Assembly (NCBI GenBank): GCA_945865745.1
Contig: CAMBFP010000024.1
Span: 1 to 12,157 of the forward strand
From: Rhizobium sp. Q54
GTDB lineage: Bacteria; Pseudomonadota; Alphaproteobacteria; Rickettsiales; UBA1997
Length of the DNA: 12,157 nt
Direction: 5' to 3'
A program made the position numbers and the translations under genes. Position 1 is the stretch's first letter, and each line of letters opens with the position of its first letter. The notes beneath the pieces are model-generated. The model saw only the letters and a list, made by a program, of their open reading frames with translations, was not told the origin of the DNA and did no database searches. Below are positions 1-6,672 of this stretch, piece after piece.

Positions 1-1479
1 CGAAAGCTGGATGATTTCCATGCGGTCGCGAAGCGGAATAGGAATTGTTGCGAGACTGTTGGCCGTAGCAACAAACATCACTTTCGACAAATCATAATCG
101 ACCTCAAGATAATGATCGGAAAAATTACAATTCTGCTCGGGATCAAGCACCTCAAGCAACGCCGAAGAAGGATCGCCACGAAAATCATGCGACATTTTAT
201 CGATCTCATCGAGCAACATTAGCGGATTTACTCTCTCTGCCTTGCGCATTGATTGAATGATGCGCCCAGGCATAGAGCCAATGTAAGTGCGTCGATGGCC
301 ACGAATTTCAGATTCATCGCGCACTCCTCCGAGTGAAACTTTTACGTATTTTCTTCCCAAGCTTTCAGCGATTGATTTAGCGAGCGAAGTTTTGCCAACA
401 CCAGGAGAGCCCACTAGGCAAAGGATCGGGCCCTTAGAATCTTTCGTCTTCATTTGCACCGCGATGAATTCGATGATGCGCTCTTTCACTTTTTCTAAGC
501 CATAATGATGCTTGTCTAAAATTTTCTTAGCATACGCCAAATCTGCGCCGAGCTTACTTTTTCTTGTCCAAGGCAGCGCACAAATCCATTCAAGATAATT
601 ACGAACCACGCCAGATTCCGAAGAAAATGGATTCATTTTTTCGAGCTTACTCAACTCACTGTCACATTTTTTTCGCGCTTCTTTTGGCAATTTTAGACGA
701 GCCAATTTCTCTTTGATCTCCTTGGTTTCAGCCTCTTCATCTTGCCCAAGCTCTTTCTTAATATTTTTCATCTGCTCGTGCAGATAAACTTCTTTTTGAT
801 GCTTGGTAAATTTTTCTTGAACCGACTTATTGATGCGCTCTTCAGCTTGCCCGATCTCGATTTCTGATTTTATGATTTCGAGTAATTTAAAAAATTTCTG
901 CGCAATATCATCTTCGTCGAGAACTTTTTGTTTATTCGCAAGTGAGCCACTGACGTAGGTCGCGATCATGTAAATTACTTCATGCGGAGCGCGCAACTTC
1001 GCAACTGAGGCTAGAATTTCTGGAGTGATGCGTTTGTTGTAAGCTGCATATTTGGCGAAATTATCGATGCAGGCCTTGATCAATCCGAGAGTTTCGTTTG
1101 TGTCGGCAATAGTTTTTTGCTCGAGAACAATATTCGCTTCACAAGTAAAAAATTTTCCAGTGCTAATGATTTTTCCAATGCGCGCACGCACCAATCCCTG
1201 CAAAATAACTTTGAAAGTTCCGTCGGCTGTGCGGATAGCTTCAACGATGCTGCACAAAGTGCCGGTGCGGTGAATATTTTTCTCGTCAAACTCGTCAAGA
1301 TCAGGATTGGTTTGCGTTACCGCCAAAACTGGCAAACCCAAGCGCCGAGCATCTTCAATCGAGTTCACGGATTTCTCACGACCAACCAAAATAGTCGTAG
1401 TCATTTGCGGAAAAATCACCACGTCGCGCAAAGGCAAAGCGTGAAAAATTTGTGGTTGCGGTTGTTTTTGCTGGGTCAT
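1..1479 (-). CDS. lon: ATP-dependent protease Lon, C-terminal part cut off by window edge
   Basis: Lon is a cytoplasmic AAA+ serine protease that degrades misfolded and regulatory proteins. The minus strand is open from an ATG at 1479-1477 to base 1, giving 493 codons of a protein normally near 800 residues. The N-terminal substrate-binding domain opens with LPLRDVVIFPQM and VGREKS, both typical of Lon. A coiled, charged region follows, with the NYLEWICALPW segment just before the ATPase. The AAA+ module shows Walker A GSPGVGKTS near residue 357, the GHRRTYIGSMPGRI pore/helix segment, Walker B LLDEIDK near residue 424 and the PLRDRMEIIQLS region at the edge. The Ser-Lys protease domain is outside the window. 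Divergent rmuC starts about 53 bp away, or only 2 bp away if its TTG start is used. I see no convincing heat-shock promoter in that gap. Confidence 0.95.
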   Translation of the reverse strand, partial: MTQQKQPQPQIFHALPLRDVVIFPQMTTTILVGREKSVNSIEDARRLGLPVLAVTQTNPDLDEFDEKNIHRTGTLCSIVEAIRTADGTFKVILQGLVRARIGKIISTGKFFTCEANIVLEQKTIADTNETLGLIKACIDNFAKYAAYNKRITPEILASVAKLRAPHEVIYMIATYVSGSLANKQKVLDEDDIAQKFFKLLEIIKSEIEIGQAEERINKSVQEKFTKHQKEVYLHEQMKNIKKELGQDEEAETKEIKEKLARLKLPKEARKKCDSELSKLEKMNPFSSESGVVRNYLEWICALPWTRKSKLGADLAYAKKILDKHHYGLEKVKERIIEFIAVQMKTKDSKGPILCLVGSPGVGKTSLAKSIAESLGRKYVKVSLGGVRDESEIRGHRRTYIGSMPGRIIQSMRKAERVNPLMLLDEIDKMSHDFRGDPSSALLEVLDPEQNCNFSDHYLEVDYDLSKVMFVATANSLATIPIPLRDRMEIIQLS

Positions 1480-1532
1480 GATTGAAGAAAATAAAATTCG
1501 TCCAAAACCTAGTAACCGATTTTCGAAATACA

Positions 1533-2645
1533 ATGTTGACAGCTCTAGCTTTAATCTCCCTCCTCTCTCTATTCGCCTCTCTTTATTTTTTAGCGCAAGA
1601 AAAACAAAAATCTTCATTGACCCGCGGTCAGCTTGATCGCGCAGAAAATGAAATAAGTTTTTTACGCAATGAAAAAGAAAAAGAATTGCTGCAGCTCTCA
1701 GAAAATTTAATGAATAAAAACAGCGAACAGCAAAATATTTTTAGCGAAAATTTATTTAAAACTTTTGAAAGCGTCACCGCAAAACTTCACGCCCTTGATG
1801 AAGAGGTAAAAAAATCCTCCGCTGAAATTAACAAAACTAAAAATGCCTTACTAAGCCCTGGAGGCGCTGGACGCACGGCTGAAATCACCTTAGAAAATAT
1901 TTTGAAGAGCTCGAATCTTCTCGAAAAAGAAACACTCACTTCGGTTGGCGATTATATTTTGCAGTCACATTTTGGTTCGAATTTAGGCACCGAAGCAAAG
2001 CGTCCTGACGCAATTTTATTTCTACCAGACAATCAAATTATTGTCGTCGACAGCAAGTCATCTCCGCATTTTTTAGAACTCGCTGAAGCGCAAAATGACG
2101 AAGAGAAAAAAGAGATTTTAGGCAAGATCAAAACCAAATTTCGCAGACATCTCGAAGACTTAAAGCGCAAGGATTACGCCAATTTTCTTTTCGAAGAATT
2201 ACGCACTAAAAACTCATCTGATTACAAAATTTTTCTGGTGATGTTTTTGCAAACCGAGCAAATGCTTGAAGTGCTAAAAAAAGCCGACAGCACCTTCGAA
2301 CAAAACGCTTTTGAGGCCGGAATAATTGTCGCAACTCCCGTGGTTTTGATGCATCTTTTATCCAATGTGAAATTCGTCGTTGATCGGGTAAAACAGGAGA
2401 AAAATATCGAAATCCTAAAAGTAGAAATGCGCAAACTTTTGGACGCGCTAGTGATGATTGTAAAAGAATCAAGCGAGCTGGGAAGGTCGATGAATAAAGC
2501 GCTGATCGGCTATAATAAATTAGCGAAAAACCTTAATCGCGCGACAGCAATTGGTAAAAATATTTCAGAACTTGGACTCGAAGGAAAAAAATCTGCAGAG
2601 ATGAAAATGCTGGAGGAATTTGTGGTGAGTGAGGAGGAGGATTAA
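1533..2645 (+). CDS. rmuC: RmuC family DNA recombination/inversion-limiting protein
   Basis: RmuC proteins are membrane-anchored, coiled-coil proteins with a PD-(D/E)xK nuclease-like fold, linked in E. coli to limiting inversions at short inverted repeats; their biochemistry is poorly known. From the ATG at 1533 the product has 370 residues. It has one N-terminal membrane segment (LTALALISLLSLFASLYFL), a coiled coil to about residue 105, then the conserved core. The core has GGAGRTAEITLENIL and RPDAILFLPDNQIIVVDSKSS, in which the Asp of RPD (residue 159) and DSK (173-175) form the nuclease-like motif. A second helical region and an acidic tail follow. An in-frame TTG at 1482 would add 17 residues, including a basic N-terminus, but would leave only 2 bp to lon. 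Neither start has a clear ribosome-binding site. The gene converges on rodA with a 35-bp gap. Confidence 0.88.
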   Translation: MLTALALISLLSLFASLYFLAQEKQKSSLTRGQLDRAENEISFLRNEKEKELLQLSENLMNKNSEQQNIFSENLFKTFESVTAKLHALDEEVKKSSAEINKTKNALLSPGGAGRTAEITLENILKSSNLLEKETLTSVGDYILQSHFGSNLGTEAKRPDAILFLPDNQIIVVDSKSSPHFLELAEAQNDEEKKEILGKIKTKFRRHLEDLKRKDYANFLFEELRTKNSSDYKIFLVMFLQTEQMLEVLKKADSTFEQNAFEAGIIVATPVVLMHLLSNVKFVVDRVKQEKNIEILKVEMRKLLDALVMIVKESSELGRSMNKALIGYNKLAKNLNRATAIGKNISELGLEGKKSAEMKMLEEFVVSEEED

Positions 2646-2680
2646 TCCCCCGCAATCTCCACCCAAAAAGAATCCAAAAT

Positions 2681-3808
2681 TTAGTCGCGGCTACTTAACG
2701 AAGCCGAGTGGTACAAATCAGCATTAAGCACCAAGCCAAACCCAATCATCATCGAAGCCATAATTGTGCCGCCGTAAGAAACGAAGGGAAGTGGGGCGCC
2801 TACAACCGGAAGAACTCCCGTTACCATTCCCATATTGATGAACATGTGAATGAAAAAAATATTCGCCACGCCGACTGTTACTAAGCGCCCAAATTGATGC
2901 TTGGTTTTCATCGCGATTCTAGAGCAGATGAAGATGATCGCGCAATAAATCACGATCGTAAAAACGCTGCCAGCAAAGCCCAACTCTTCAGAGAGCATTG
3001 TGAAAATAAAATCGGTTTGTTTCTCGGGTAAAAAATTTAACTGGCCTTGCGTACCTTCCAAATAACCCTTGCCAAACATGCCACCAGAGCCGATCGCGAT
3101 CTTGGATTGGATGATGTTATAACCACTACCAAGAGGATCCTCGTCGGGATTTAAAAAAGTCAGAATACGTTTTTTCTGGTAGTCGTAGAGCAAAAAACTC
3201 CAAGCAACTGGCAAAAAAGTTAGAGCTGAAACGCCGACTAAAATGAACTTCCAAATTTTTACTCCGGCCAAAAATAAAACTGACACGCCGACTAAAATTA
3301 AAATCATTGCCGTGCCTAAATCTGGCTGGTGAAAAATAAAAACTGCCGGAAGTGCAATCATCAACAAAGGCATGATTACGAATTTTACGCTACCGATATT
3401 TTTTGCTTCGATGTTGTAAAAATAGCGAGCAAGCGCGAGCACCAAACACACTTTCATAATTTCCGACGGCTGAATTGTTAGCGATCCGATACGAAACCAT
3501 CTCGTTGCTCCCATTGCGCTGTGCCCCATTATGTCGACGATAATTATCAGCGTCAGCGCGATCGCGTAAAAAAAATACGACGCTCTAAACCAAACTCTGA
3601 TGTCTGTCACGGCGATGAAAATCATCAGCGGAAAAAAGATGCAGAAAAAAGTTAGTTGCCTGATTAGCCACGGATAAAAAGAACCTCCGCCAGCAGAATA
3701 AAGCATGAGAAATCCAGTGAAGGCGAGGGCTATAATCAGTGAAATTAGCGACCAATTCAGCTGCTCGATTCTCTGTGAAAGGGGGATGTTTGAGTAAGTA
3801 AAATTCAT
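2681..3808 (-). CDS. rodA: RodA, SEDS peptidoglycan glycosyltransferase
   Basis: RodA (MrdB) is the integral-membrane SEDS enzyme that polymerises lipid II into glycan strands during cell elongation, working with the transpeptidase PBP2. The 375-residue product is full length and has about ten membrane segments. Family signatures are all present: GATRWFRIGSLTIQPSE (100-116), HQPDLGTAM (160-168), NPDEDPLGSGYNIIQS (220-235), GTQGQLNFLPEKQTDFIF (252-269) and GAPLPFVSYGG (337-347). Asp266 in KQTDF corresponds to the catalytic Asp of SEDS enzymes. The usual partner gene for PBP2 (mrdA) is not beside it here. It starts with ATG and has no strong ribosome-binding site. A functional RodA implies that the organism makes at least some peptidoglycan, which is not true of every intracellular alphaproteobacterium. 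Confidence 0.95.
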   Translation of the reverse strand: MNFTYSNIPLSQRIEQLNWSLISLIIALAFTGFLMLYSAGGGSFYPWLIRQLTFFCIFFPLMIFIAVTDIRVWFRASYFFYAIALTLIIIVDIMGHSAMGATRWFRIGSLTIQPSEIMKVCLVLALARYFYNIEAKNIGSVKFVIMPLLMIALPAVFIFHQPDLGTAMILILVGVSVLFLAGVKIWKFILVGVSALTFLPVAWSFLLYDYQKKRILTFLNPDEDPLGSGYNIIQSKIAIGSGGMFGKGYLEGTQGQLNFLPEKQTDFIFTMLSEELGFAGSVFTIVIYCAIIFICSRIAMKTKHQFGRLVTVGVANIFFIHMFINMGMVTGVLPVVGAPLPFVSYGGTIMASMMIGFGLVLNADLYHSASLSSRD

Positions 3809-3857
3809 TGTTGAATCATTGTCTGGAGCCGCGCGGATTGCGATTCCAAGCGCTGCT

Positions 3858-3890
3858 TAAGACGGCTTGAATATTAATCAAGCCATCTTA
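3858..3890. promoter_or_regulatory. Inverted repeat in the divergent rodA-virB8 region
   Basis: Two 13-base arms, TAAGACGGCTTGA (3858-3870) and TCAAGCCATCTTA (3878-3890), are complementary except for one position and flank a 7-base AT loop. In minus-strand RNA the odd pair becomes G-U, so the stem is continuous. It lies between two divergent genes, about 50 bp before rodA and 55 bp before virB8. A run of eight T at 3903-3910 follows on the plus strand, but 12 bases away. It could be an operator, a 5'-leader hairpin or a dispersed palindrome; the sequence does not decide. Confidence 0.35.
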
Positions 3891-3944
3891 GGTTCGCGCA
3901 AATTTTTTTTCATAGGCAGGCTACGCATCCTGTATTTTCAAGCA

Positions 3945-4595
3945 ATGTCAGACAATAAGAAAACAAAACTCAAAATAAAAAGTTGGTACTCGAATCGTTA
4001 CCAAATAGTAATGGTGCAAAGAAATATTTTGCTCCTCTTTACTTTGGTTTCGATGTTTTCTGTCGCCATCGCGGTGATTTTTGTGAAAAATGTAATGTCG
4101 TCAAAATCAATTGAGCCTTACGTTATCGAGGTCGAAGAAAAAAGCGGAGTCGCTACGATTGTTAATCAACTAACCTCGGAAAATTTCACCGGCGATCAGA
4201 TGGTTCGTAAATATTTTATTAACCAATTTATCCACGCCGCCAGCGGCTACGATCCAAAAACCTATAAACAAGATCTTGACAAAGTTCGCCTCTTCTCAAC
4301 TCCTGGAATTTACGGCGACTATCGCAATCGCATTAACGCCAGAGTTCTTGGCGCTGATTCGCAAATTGACGTTAGAATAAAATCAGTGCAGCCACTCGAC
4401 AACAACACCGTGCAAATTCGCCTTGCTCGACAAATCACCAGAAAAGAATCTGCTGTCGAAACCAAAGATGAAATCATCACCATGAGCTTTTACTTCGCTC
4501 CGCAAATGAACTTAACGATGGAAGAAAGGCTCATCAATCCTCTCGGCTTTCAGGTCAGTAGATACACGATTGCGGAGGAAGTATTTTCTTACTAA
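3945..4595 (+). CDS. virB8: VirB8-like type IV secretion inner-membrane protein
   Basis: VirB8 is a bitopic inner-membrane scaffold of type IV secretion systems; its periplasmic NTF2-like domain contacts VirB9 and VirB10. From the ATG at 3945 the product is 216 residues: a short basic cytoplasmic tail, one membrane helix (LLLFTLVSMFSVAIAVIFV, about 29-47) and a periplasmic domain. Family features include MVRKYFINQFIHAASGYD (86-103), which matches the helix and Tyr-rich region after the membrane anchor, and the closing INPLGFQVSRYTI (197-209), the conserved NPxGFxVxxY motif. A longer reading from a TTG at 3867 adds 26 residues that run through an inverted repeat and an F-rich stretch, and is less likely. 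virB9 follows after 2 bp, so the two are almost certainly cotranscribed. Confidence 0.88.
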   Translation: MSDNKKTKLKIKSWYSNRYQIVMVQRNILLLFTLVSMFSVAIAVIFVKNVMSSKSIEPYVIEVEEKSGVATIVNQLTSENFTGDQMVRKYFINQFIHAASGYDPKTYKQDLDKVRLFSTPGIYGDYRNRINARVLGADSQIDVRIKSVQPLDNNTVQIRLARQITRKESAVETKDEIITMSFYFAPQMNLTMEERLINPLGFQVSRYTIAEEVFSY

Positions 4596-4597
4596 GC

Positions 4598-5458
4598 ATG
4601 AAAAAATTTTTTCGGAATAGTTTAGTTTTTTGCTTTTTCTTTTCCTCGCTCGCTTACGCACAAACCCCGATCACTACCGATTCACGCATTCGCACTCTCG
4701 TCTATAATCCGAACGAAGTTTACGAATTAAAGTTCTACTACAATTATCAATCCTTCATCGAATTTTCTGACGACGAAGAAATTGAAATGATCTCGATTGG
4801 CGAAGCATTTGCTTGGCGCTTAACCCCTGCCGGACACAGGCTTTTTGTGCGCCCGCTCGAAATCGCCGCGCACACAAACATGACAATCATCAGCAACAAA
4901 CGCACTTACCATTTCGACATTCGCTCGGATGAATTCACCGGTAAGGCTGATGAAGATTTGGTTTACACGGTAAGATTTTTCTACCCACAAATTGGTCAAC
5001 CTTTGCCAATTCCACCGCAATTAGCGGTTCCAAATATTGCAGCAAAAACTGCCCCTGCTCCGGCACTTCAAAAGCCCCCAGCCTTGCCCAGCGCTCCTTT
5101 TGCGGCAATGCCGGCCCCAATCCCCCCTGTTAATGTTGGCGAAGATCTTCCCGGAGTAATCTCGAGAAATCCCGAAGGTTCCGATTTAAATTTCGACTAC
5201 AGCCTCGCCGGAAAATCCGACAATATCATGCCAGTGAAGATTTACGATAATGGCTCTGAAACGAGTTTCCAATTCGCCAATGACAACTTAGTAATTCCAA
5301 CAATTAGCGTAGTAGATTCTTCCGGAATGGAGCGAGCTTTAACCTACGTAATTCGCGGCGGTTACGTCATCGTGCCTACGGTGGCTATGCAATTCACCCT
5401 TCGCCTCTCTGATGGATTGCTCTGCGTATTCAACAACAAAAGGTTGGCGACTAAATAG
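4598..5458 (+). CDS. virB9: VirB9/TrbG-like type IV secretion outer-membrane core protein
   Basis: VirB9 is part of the VirB7-VirB9-VirB10 outer-membrane core complex of type IV secretion systems. The 286-residue product starts with a Sec signal peptide (basic MKKFFRNS, hydrophobic core, likely cleavage after AYA at 19-21). The N-terminal domain spans roughly 25-130 and includes RTLVYNPNEVYEL. A Pro/Ala-rich linker covers about 132-180. The C-terminal beta-domain (about 205-280) has the family pattern MPVKIYDNGSETSFQF, LTYVIRGGYVIVP and LRLSDGLLCVFNN. Length and two-domain layout match full-size VirB9 rather than the truncated paralogues known in Rickettsiales. A purine-rich GGAGGAAG lies inside the end of virB8 but 16 bases from the ATG. 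No virB10 follows; the next gene is convergent and overlaps by 8 bp. Confidence 0.92.
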   Translation: MKKFFRNSLVFCFFFSSLAYAQTPITTDSRIRTLVYNPNEVYELKFYYNYQSFIEFSDDEEIEMISIGEAFAWRLTPAGHRLFVRPLEIAAHTNMTIISNKRTYHFDIRSDEFTGKADEDLVYTVRFFYPQIGQPLPIPPQLAVPNIAAKTAPAPALQKPPALPSAPFAAMPAPIPPVNVGEDLPGVISRNPEGSDLNFDYSLAGKSDNIMPVKIYDNGSETSFQFANDNLVIPTISVVDSSGMERALTYVIRGGYVIVPTVAMQFTLRLSDGLLCVFNNKRLATK

Positions 5459-6053
5459 TTAACACCAACTTGTCTTGGTAAAATTCATATTTTCTAAACT
5501 GGCGCAAGAATCTCATTCCGAGTAAAGATGTTCCCATTTCTGCGCTATTCACCGAGGCAGAAACCTTACGAAAAATCACGTCAGCAACTGTAATTTCATC
5601 CAACACAACCATTGCCCCGAAAGACTTGCCATTGGCGGTTTGGTAAGTTCTGTCGAAACGCAAATTATTAACATCAATTCCAACCTTCTTCGCCTCTTCT
5701 AGACTCAAAACAATGTCGCTTGCTCCGGTGTCAATCATGAAGCGAACTGGAACGCCGTTGATCTTCACATTCAAATAAAAATGCCCGTCTTGCGAGAGAT
5801 TAATCACCAACTCTCCCGATTCTTTAACCTGCGCCCGCGAAGGATTTACCTCGCCTAAAATTCGATTTTTAAAATCAGAAAATTCGAAACGGTAAGAGTA
5901 AAGCGCAACAACAACAAACCCAATTCCCGCCCAAGCCGCGAGATATTTTAGAACTTTTTTAAAATCTAAATCACGTCGCGAAGCCACGCTGCTGATAAGC
6001 AGAACCAAAATCAGCGCGAAGTAAATAAAATTTTGCCAGTCGTTATTTTGCAT
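5451..6053 (-). CDS. Membrane-anchored retropepsin-like aspartic protease (APRc/TIGR02281 type)
   Basis: This 200-residue protein has two N-terminal membrane segments (about 9-24 and 35-53), a short linker and a retroviral-type aspartic protease domain from about residue 78. The catalytic motif is FMIDTGASDIVLS, with the active-site Asp at 108. The family's ANG flap-like element (QTANGKS, 138-144) and C-terminal LLGMRFLRQF (178-187) are present. One DTG per chain means it should act as a dimer. The Rickettsia member, APRc, is reported to process surface autotransporters; whether that holds here is unknown. The last 8 bp overlap the end of virB9 tail-to-tail. The ATG start is preceded by a lysine-codon-rich hexanucleotide array and no ribosome-binding site. 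A broken copy of its first eight codons lies 393 bp upstream because of a tandem duplication. Confidence 0.88.
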   Translation of the reverse strand: MQNNDWQNFIYFALILVLLISSVASRRDLDFKKVLKYLAAWAGIGFVVVALYSYRFEFSDFKNRILGEVNPSRAQVKESGELVINLSQDGHFYLNVKINGVPVRFMIDTGASDIVLSLEEAKKVGIDVNNLRFDRTYQTANGKSFGAMVVLDEITVADVIFRKVSASVNSAEMGTSLLGMRFLRQFRKYEFYQDKLVLTI

Positions 6054-6061
6054 TGGTTTTT

Positions 6062-6150
6062 GTTTGCGTTTGTACTTGGGTTTGTACTTGGGTTTGTGTT
6101 TGGGTTTGTGTTTGGGCTTGTGTTTGGGCTTGTGCTTGTGCTTGGGCTTG
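6062..6150. repeat. C/A-rich hexanucleotide array directly upstream of the protease start
   Basis: On the minus strand this is an alternating series of AAG/AAA with CCC, CAC or TAC triplets, about 14 hexamers. It ends a few bases before the protease ATG. The frame continuous with the protease stays open for 35 codons and would read as alternating Lys with Pro/His/Tyr, but it has no ATG, GTG or TTG and begins right after a TGA at 6161-6159. The matching stretch in unit 2 (about 6453-6488) is much shorter, so the array has changed length since the duplication. Confidence 0.8.
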
Positions 6151-6185
6151 TTTTCGATTCAAAAAATTGCTCACTTAAATAAAAC

Positions 6186-6266
6186 TTTCGCTGGTTGAGC
6201 GCAGTCGAAACCTAGAAAGTTCGGCGCAAATCTTTTCTTGGTTTCGACTGCGCTCAACCAGCGAAA
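6186..6266. repeat. Long inverted repeat, copy 1
   Basis: Arms 6186-6212 and 6240-6266 are perfect 27-bp reverse complements with core GGTTGAGCGCAGTCGAAACC. The 27-base loop can pair further (AGAAAG with CTTTTCT), leaving a small terminal loop. The palindrome is unrelated to either flanking gene and resembles the short GC-rich palindromes dispersed as extragenic elements in many bacterial genomes. It lies 3' of coaBC and could also stop transcription or protect mRNA ends, but no strong U-run follows on the minus strand. Confidence 0.85.
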
Positions 6267-6334
6267 AGATTAATCCGCTGAGCATGCGAAAGGATTAATT
6301 GTTGAGCATGCGAAAAGATTAATTTGCCGAGTAT
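6261..6334. repeat. Three tandem 24-25 bp repeats beginning GCGAAAAGATTAAT
   Basis: Copies start at 6261, 6286 and 6310 with GCGAAAAGATTAAT, GCGAAAGGATTAAT and GCGAAAAGATTAAT, and the first two end in GAGCAT. The first copy overlaps the right arm of the long inverted repeat. Unit 2 has only one copy (from 6594), so the extra two were gained in unit 1 or lost in unit 2. Three degenerate head-to-tail copies without spacers do not make a CRISPR. Confidence 0.75.
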
Positions 6335-6410
6335 TTCGAAATTCACTTTTTTAAAAAGTTAAATCCTTGCTAAATTTCCTTTTTTTAAAAATTAAATCCC
6401 CGCCAATGCT

Positions 6411-6446
6411 GGCTAGAATGTAATTTTGCCAGTCGTTATTTTGTAT
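6411..6446 (-). pseudogene. Duplication junction: remnant of coaBC tail joined to remnant of protease head
   Basis: Read on the minus strand, 6446-6422 reproduces the first codons of the protease gene with its start changed from ATG to ATA (XQNNDWQN). It then passes into a copy of the last coaBC bases (AAAATTACATTCTAG, 6428-6414 on the minus strand) in a different frame. Neither fragment can encode a product alone. The open frame through the junction stops within about 35 codons and has no start codon. Confidence 0.75.
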
Positions 6447-6672
6447 TGGTTTTTGTTCGTGCTTGGGTTTGGGTTCGTGCTTGTTTTCAATTCAAAAAAA
6501 TTGCTCGCTTAAATAAAACTTTCGCTGGTTGAGCGCAGTCAAAACCTAGAAAGTTCGGCGCAAATCTTTTCTTGGTTTCGACTGCGCTCAACCAGCGAAA
6601 AGATTAATTTGCCGAGTATTTCGAAATTCACTTTTTTAAAAATTAAATCCTCGCCAATGCTGGCTAGAATGT
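6422..6672. repeat. Tandem duplication unit 2 (251 bp), shorter copy
   Basis: Unit 2 repeats the same series of blocks as unit 1 but without the array expansion and extra internal repeats. Its left end copies the first codons of the protease gene and its right end is the genuine 3' end of coaBC. The AATTTTG at 6029, 6422 and 6673 marks both ends and the junction, so the duplication probably arose at 7 bp of microhomology. Differences such as ATG to ATA in the copied start and one base change in a hairpin arm show that the copies have diverged. Confidence 0.88.
6520..6600. repeat. Long inverted repeat, copy 2
   Basis: Arms 6520-6546 and 6574-6600 repeat copy 1 with one change, G to A at 6541, which weakens one base pair. 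Loop length and loop sequence are the same as in copy 1. It sits about 65 bp beyond the coaBC stop on the coding strand, a position where it could act as a transcript-end hairpin. Confidence 0.82.

Larger units (their letters stand above)
6029..6421. repeat. Tandem duplication unit 1 (393 bp) covering the protease-coaBC interval
   Basis: Unit 1 begins inside the protease gene at an AATTTTG and ends just before the next AATTTTG at 6422, where unit 2 starts. Both units share, in order, the protease start region, a GT-rich stretch, a long inverted repeat, GCGAAAAGATTAAT, CCGAGTATTTCGAAATTCAC, an A/T palindrome and GCCAATGCTGGCTAGAATGT. Unit 1 is longer because of an expanded hexanucleotide array, two extra copies of a 24-25 bp repeat and a second A/T palindrome. 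Its right end carries a copy of the last coaBC codons and stop (TAG), which shows that the duplicated piece originally ran from protease head to coaBC tail. Confidence 0.9.

Noticed and set aside
1117..1485. 122-codon plus-strand frame opposite lon
   Set aside because: It is antisense to the conserved Lon N-terminal domain, its translation resembles no family, and it ends across the lon start.
3838..3900. tRNA-like pieces (GATTCC, GGTTCGCGC) before virB8
   Set aside because: No acceptor stem, anticodon arm or CCA-compatible end can be folded around them.
3858..3910. Rho-independent terminator on the plus strand
   Set aside because: The T-run is 12 bases from the stem and no plus-strand gene ends upstream; rodA lies on the other strand and starts here.
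3867..3944. TTG-initiated 26-residue extension of VirB8
   Set aside because: It runs through the inverted repeat and T-run, has no resemblance to VirB8 N-termini, and the ATG at 3945 gives the usual short basic tail before the membrane helix.
6054..6158. Lysine-rich N-terminal extension of the aspartic protease (alternating Lys with Pro/His/Tyr)
   Set aside because: The in-frame stretch is open for 35 codons but has no ATG, GTG or TTG, and a C/A-rich hexamer repeat is stop-free in all three frames simply by composition.
6261..6334. Possible small CRISPR array
   Set aside because: Repeats of 24-25 bp lie head to tail with no unique spacers and no cas genes are present.
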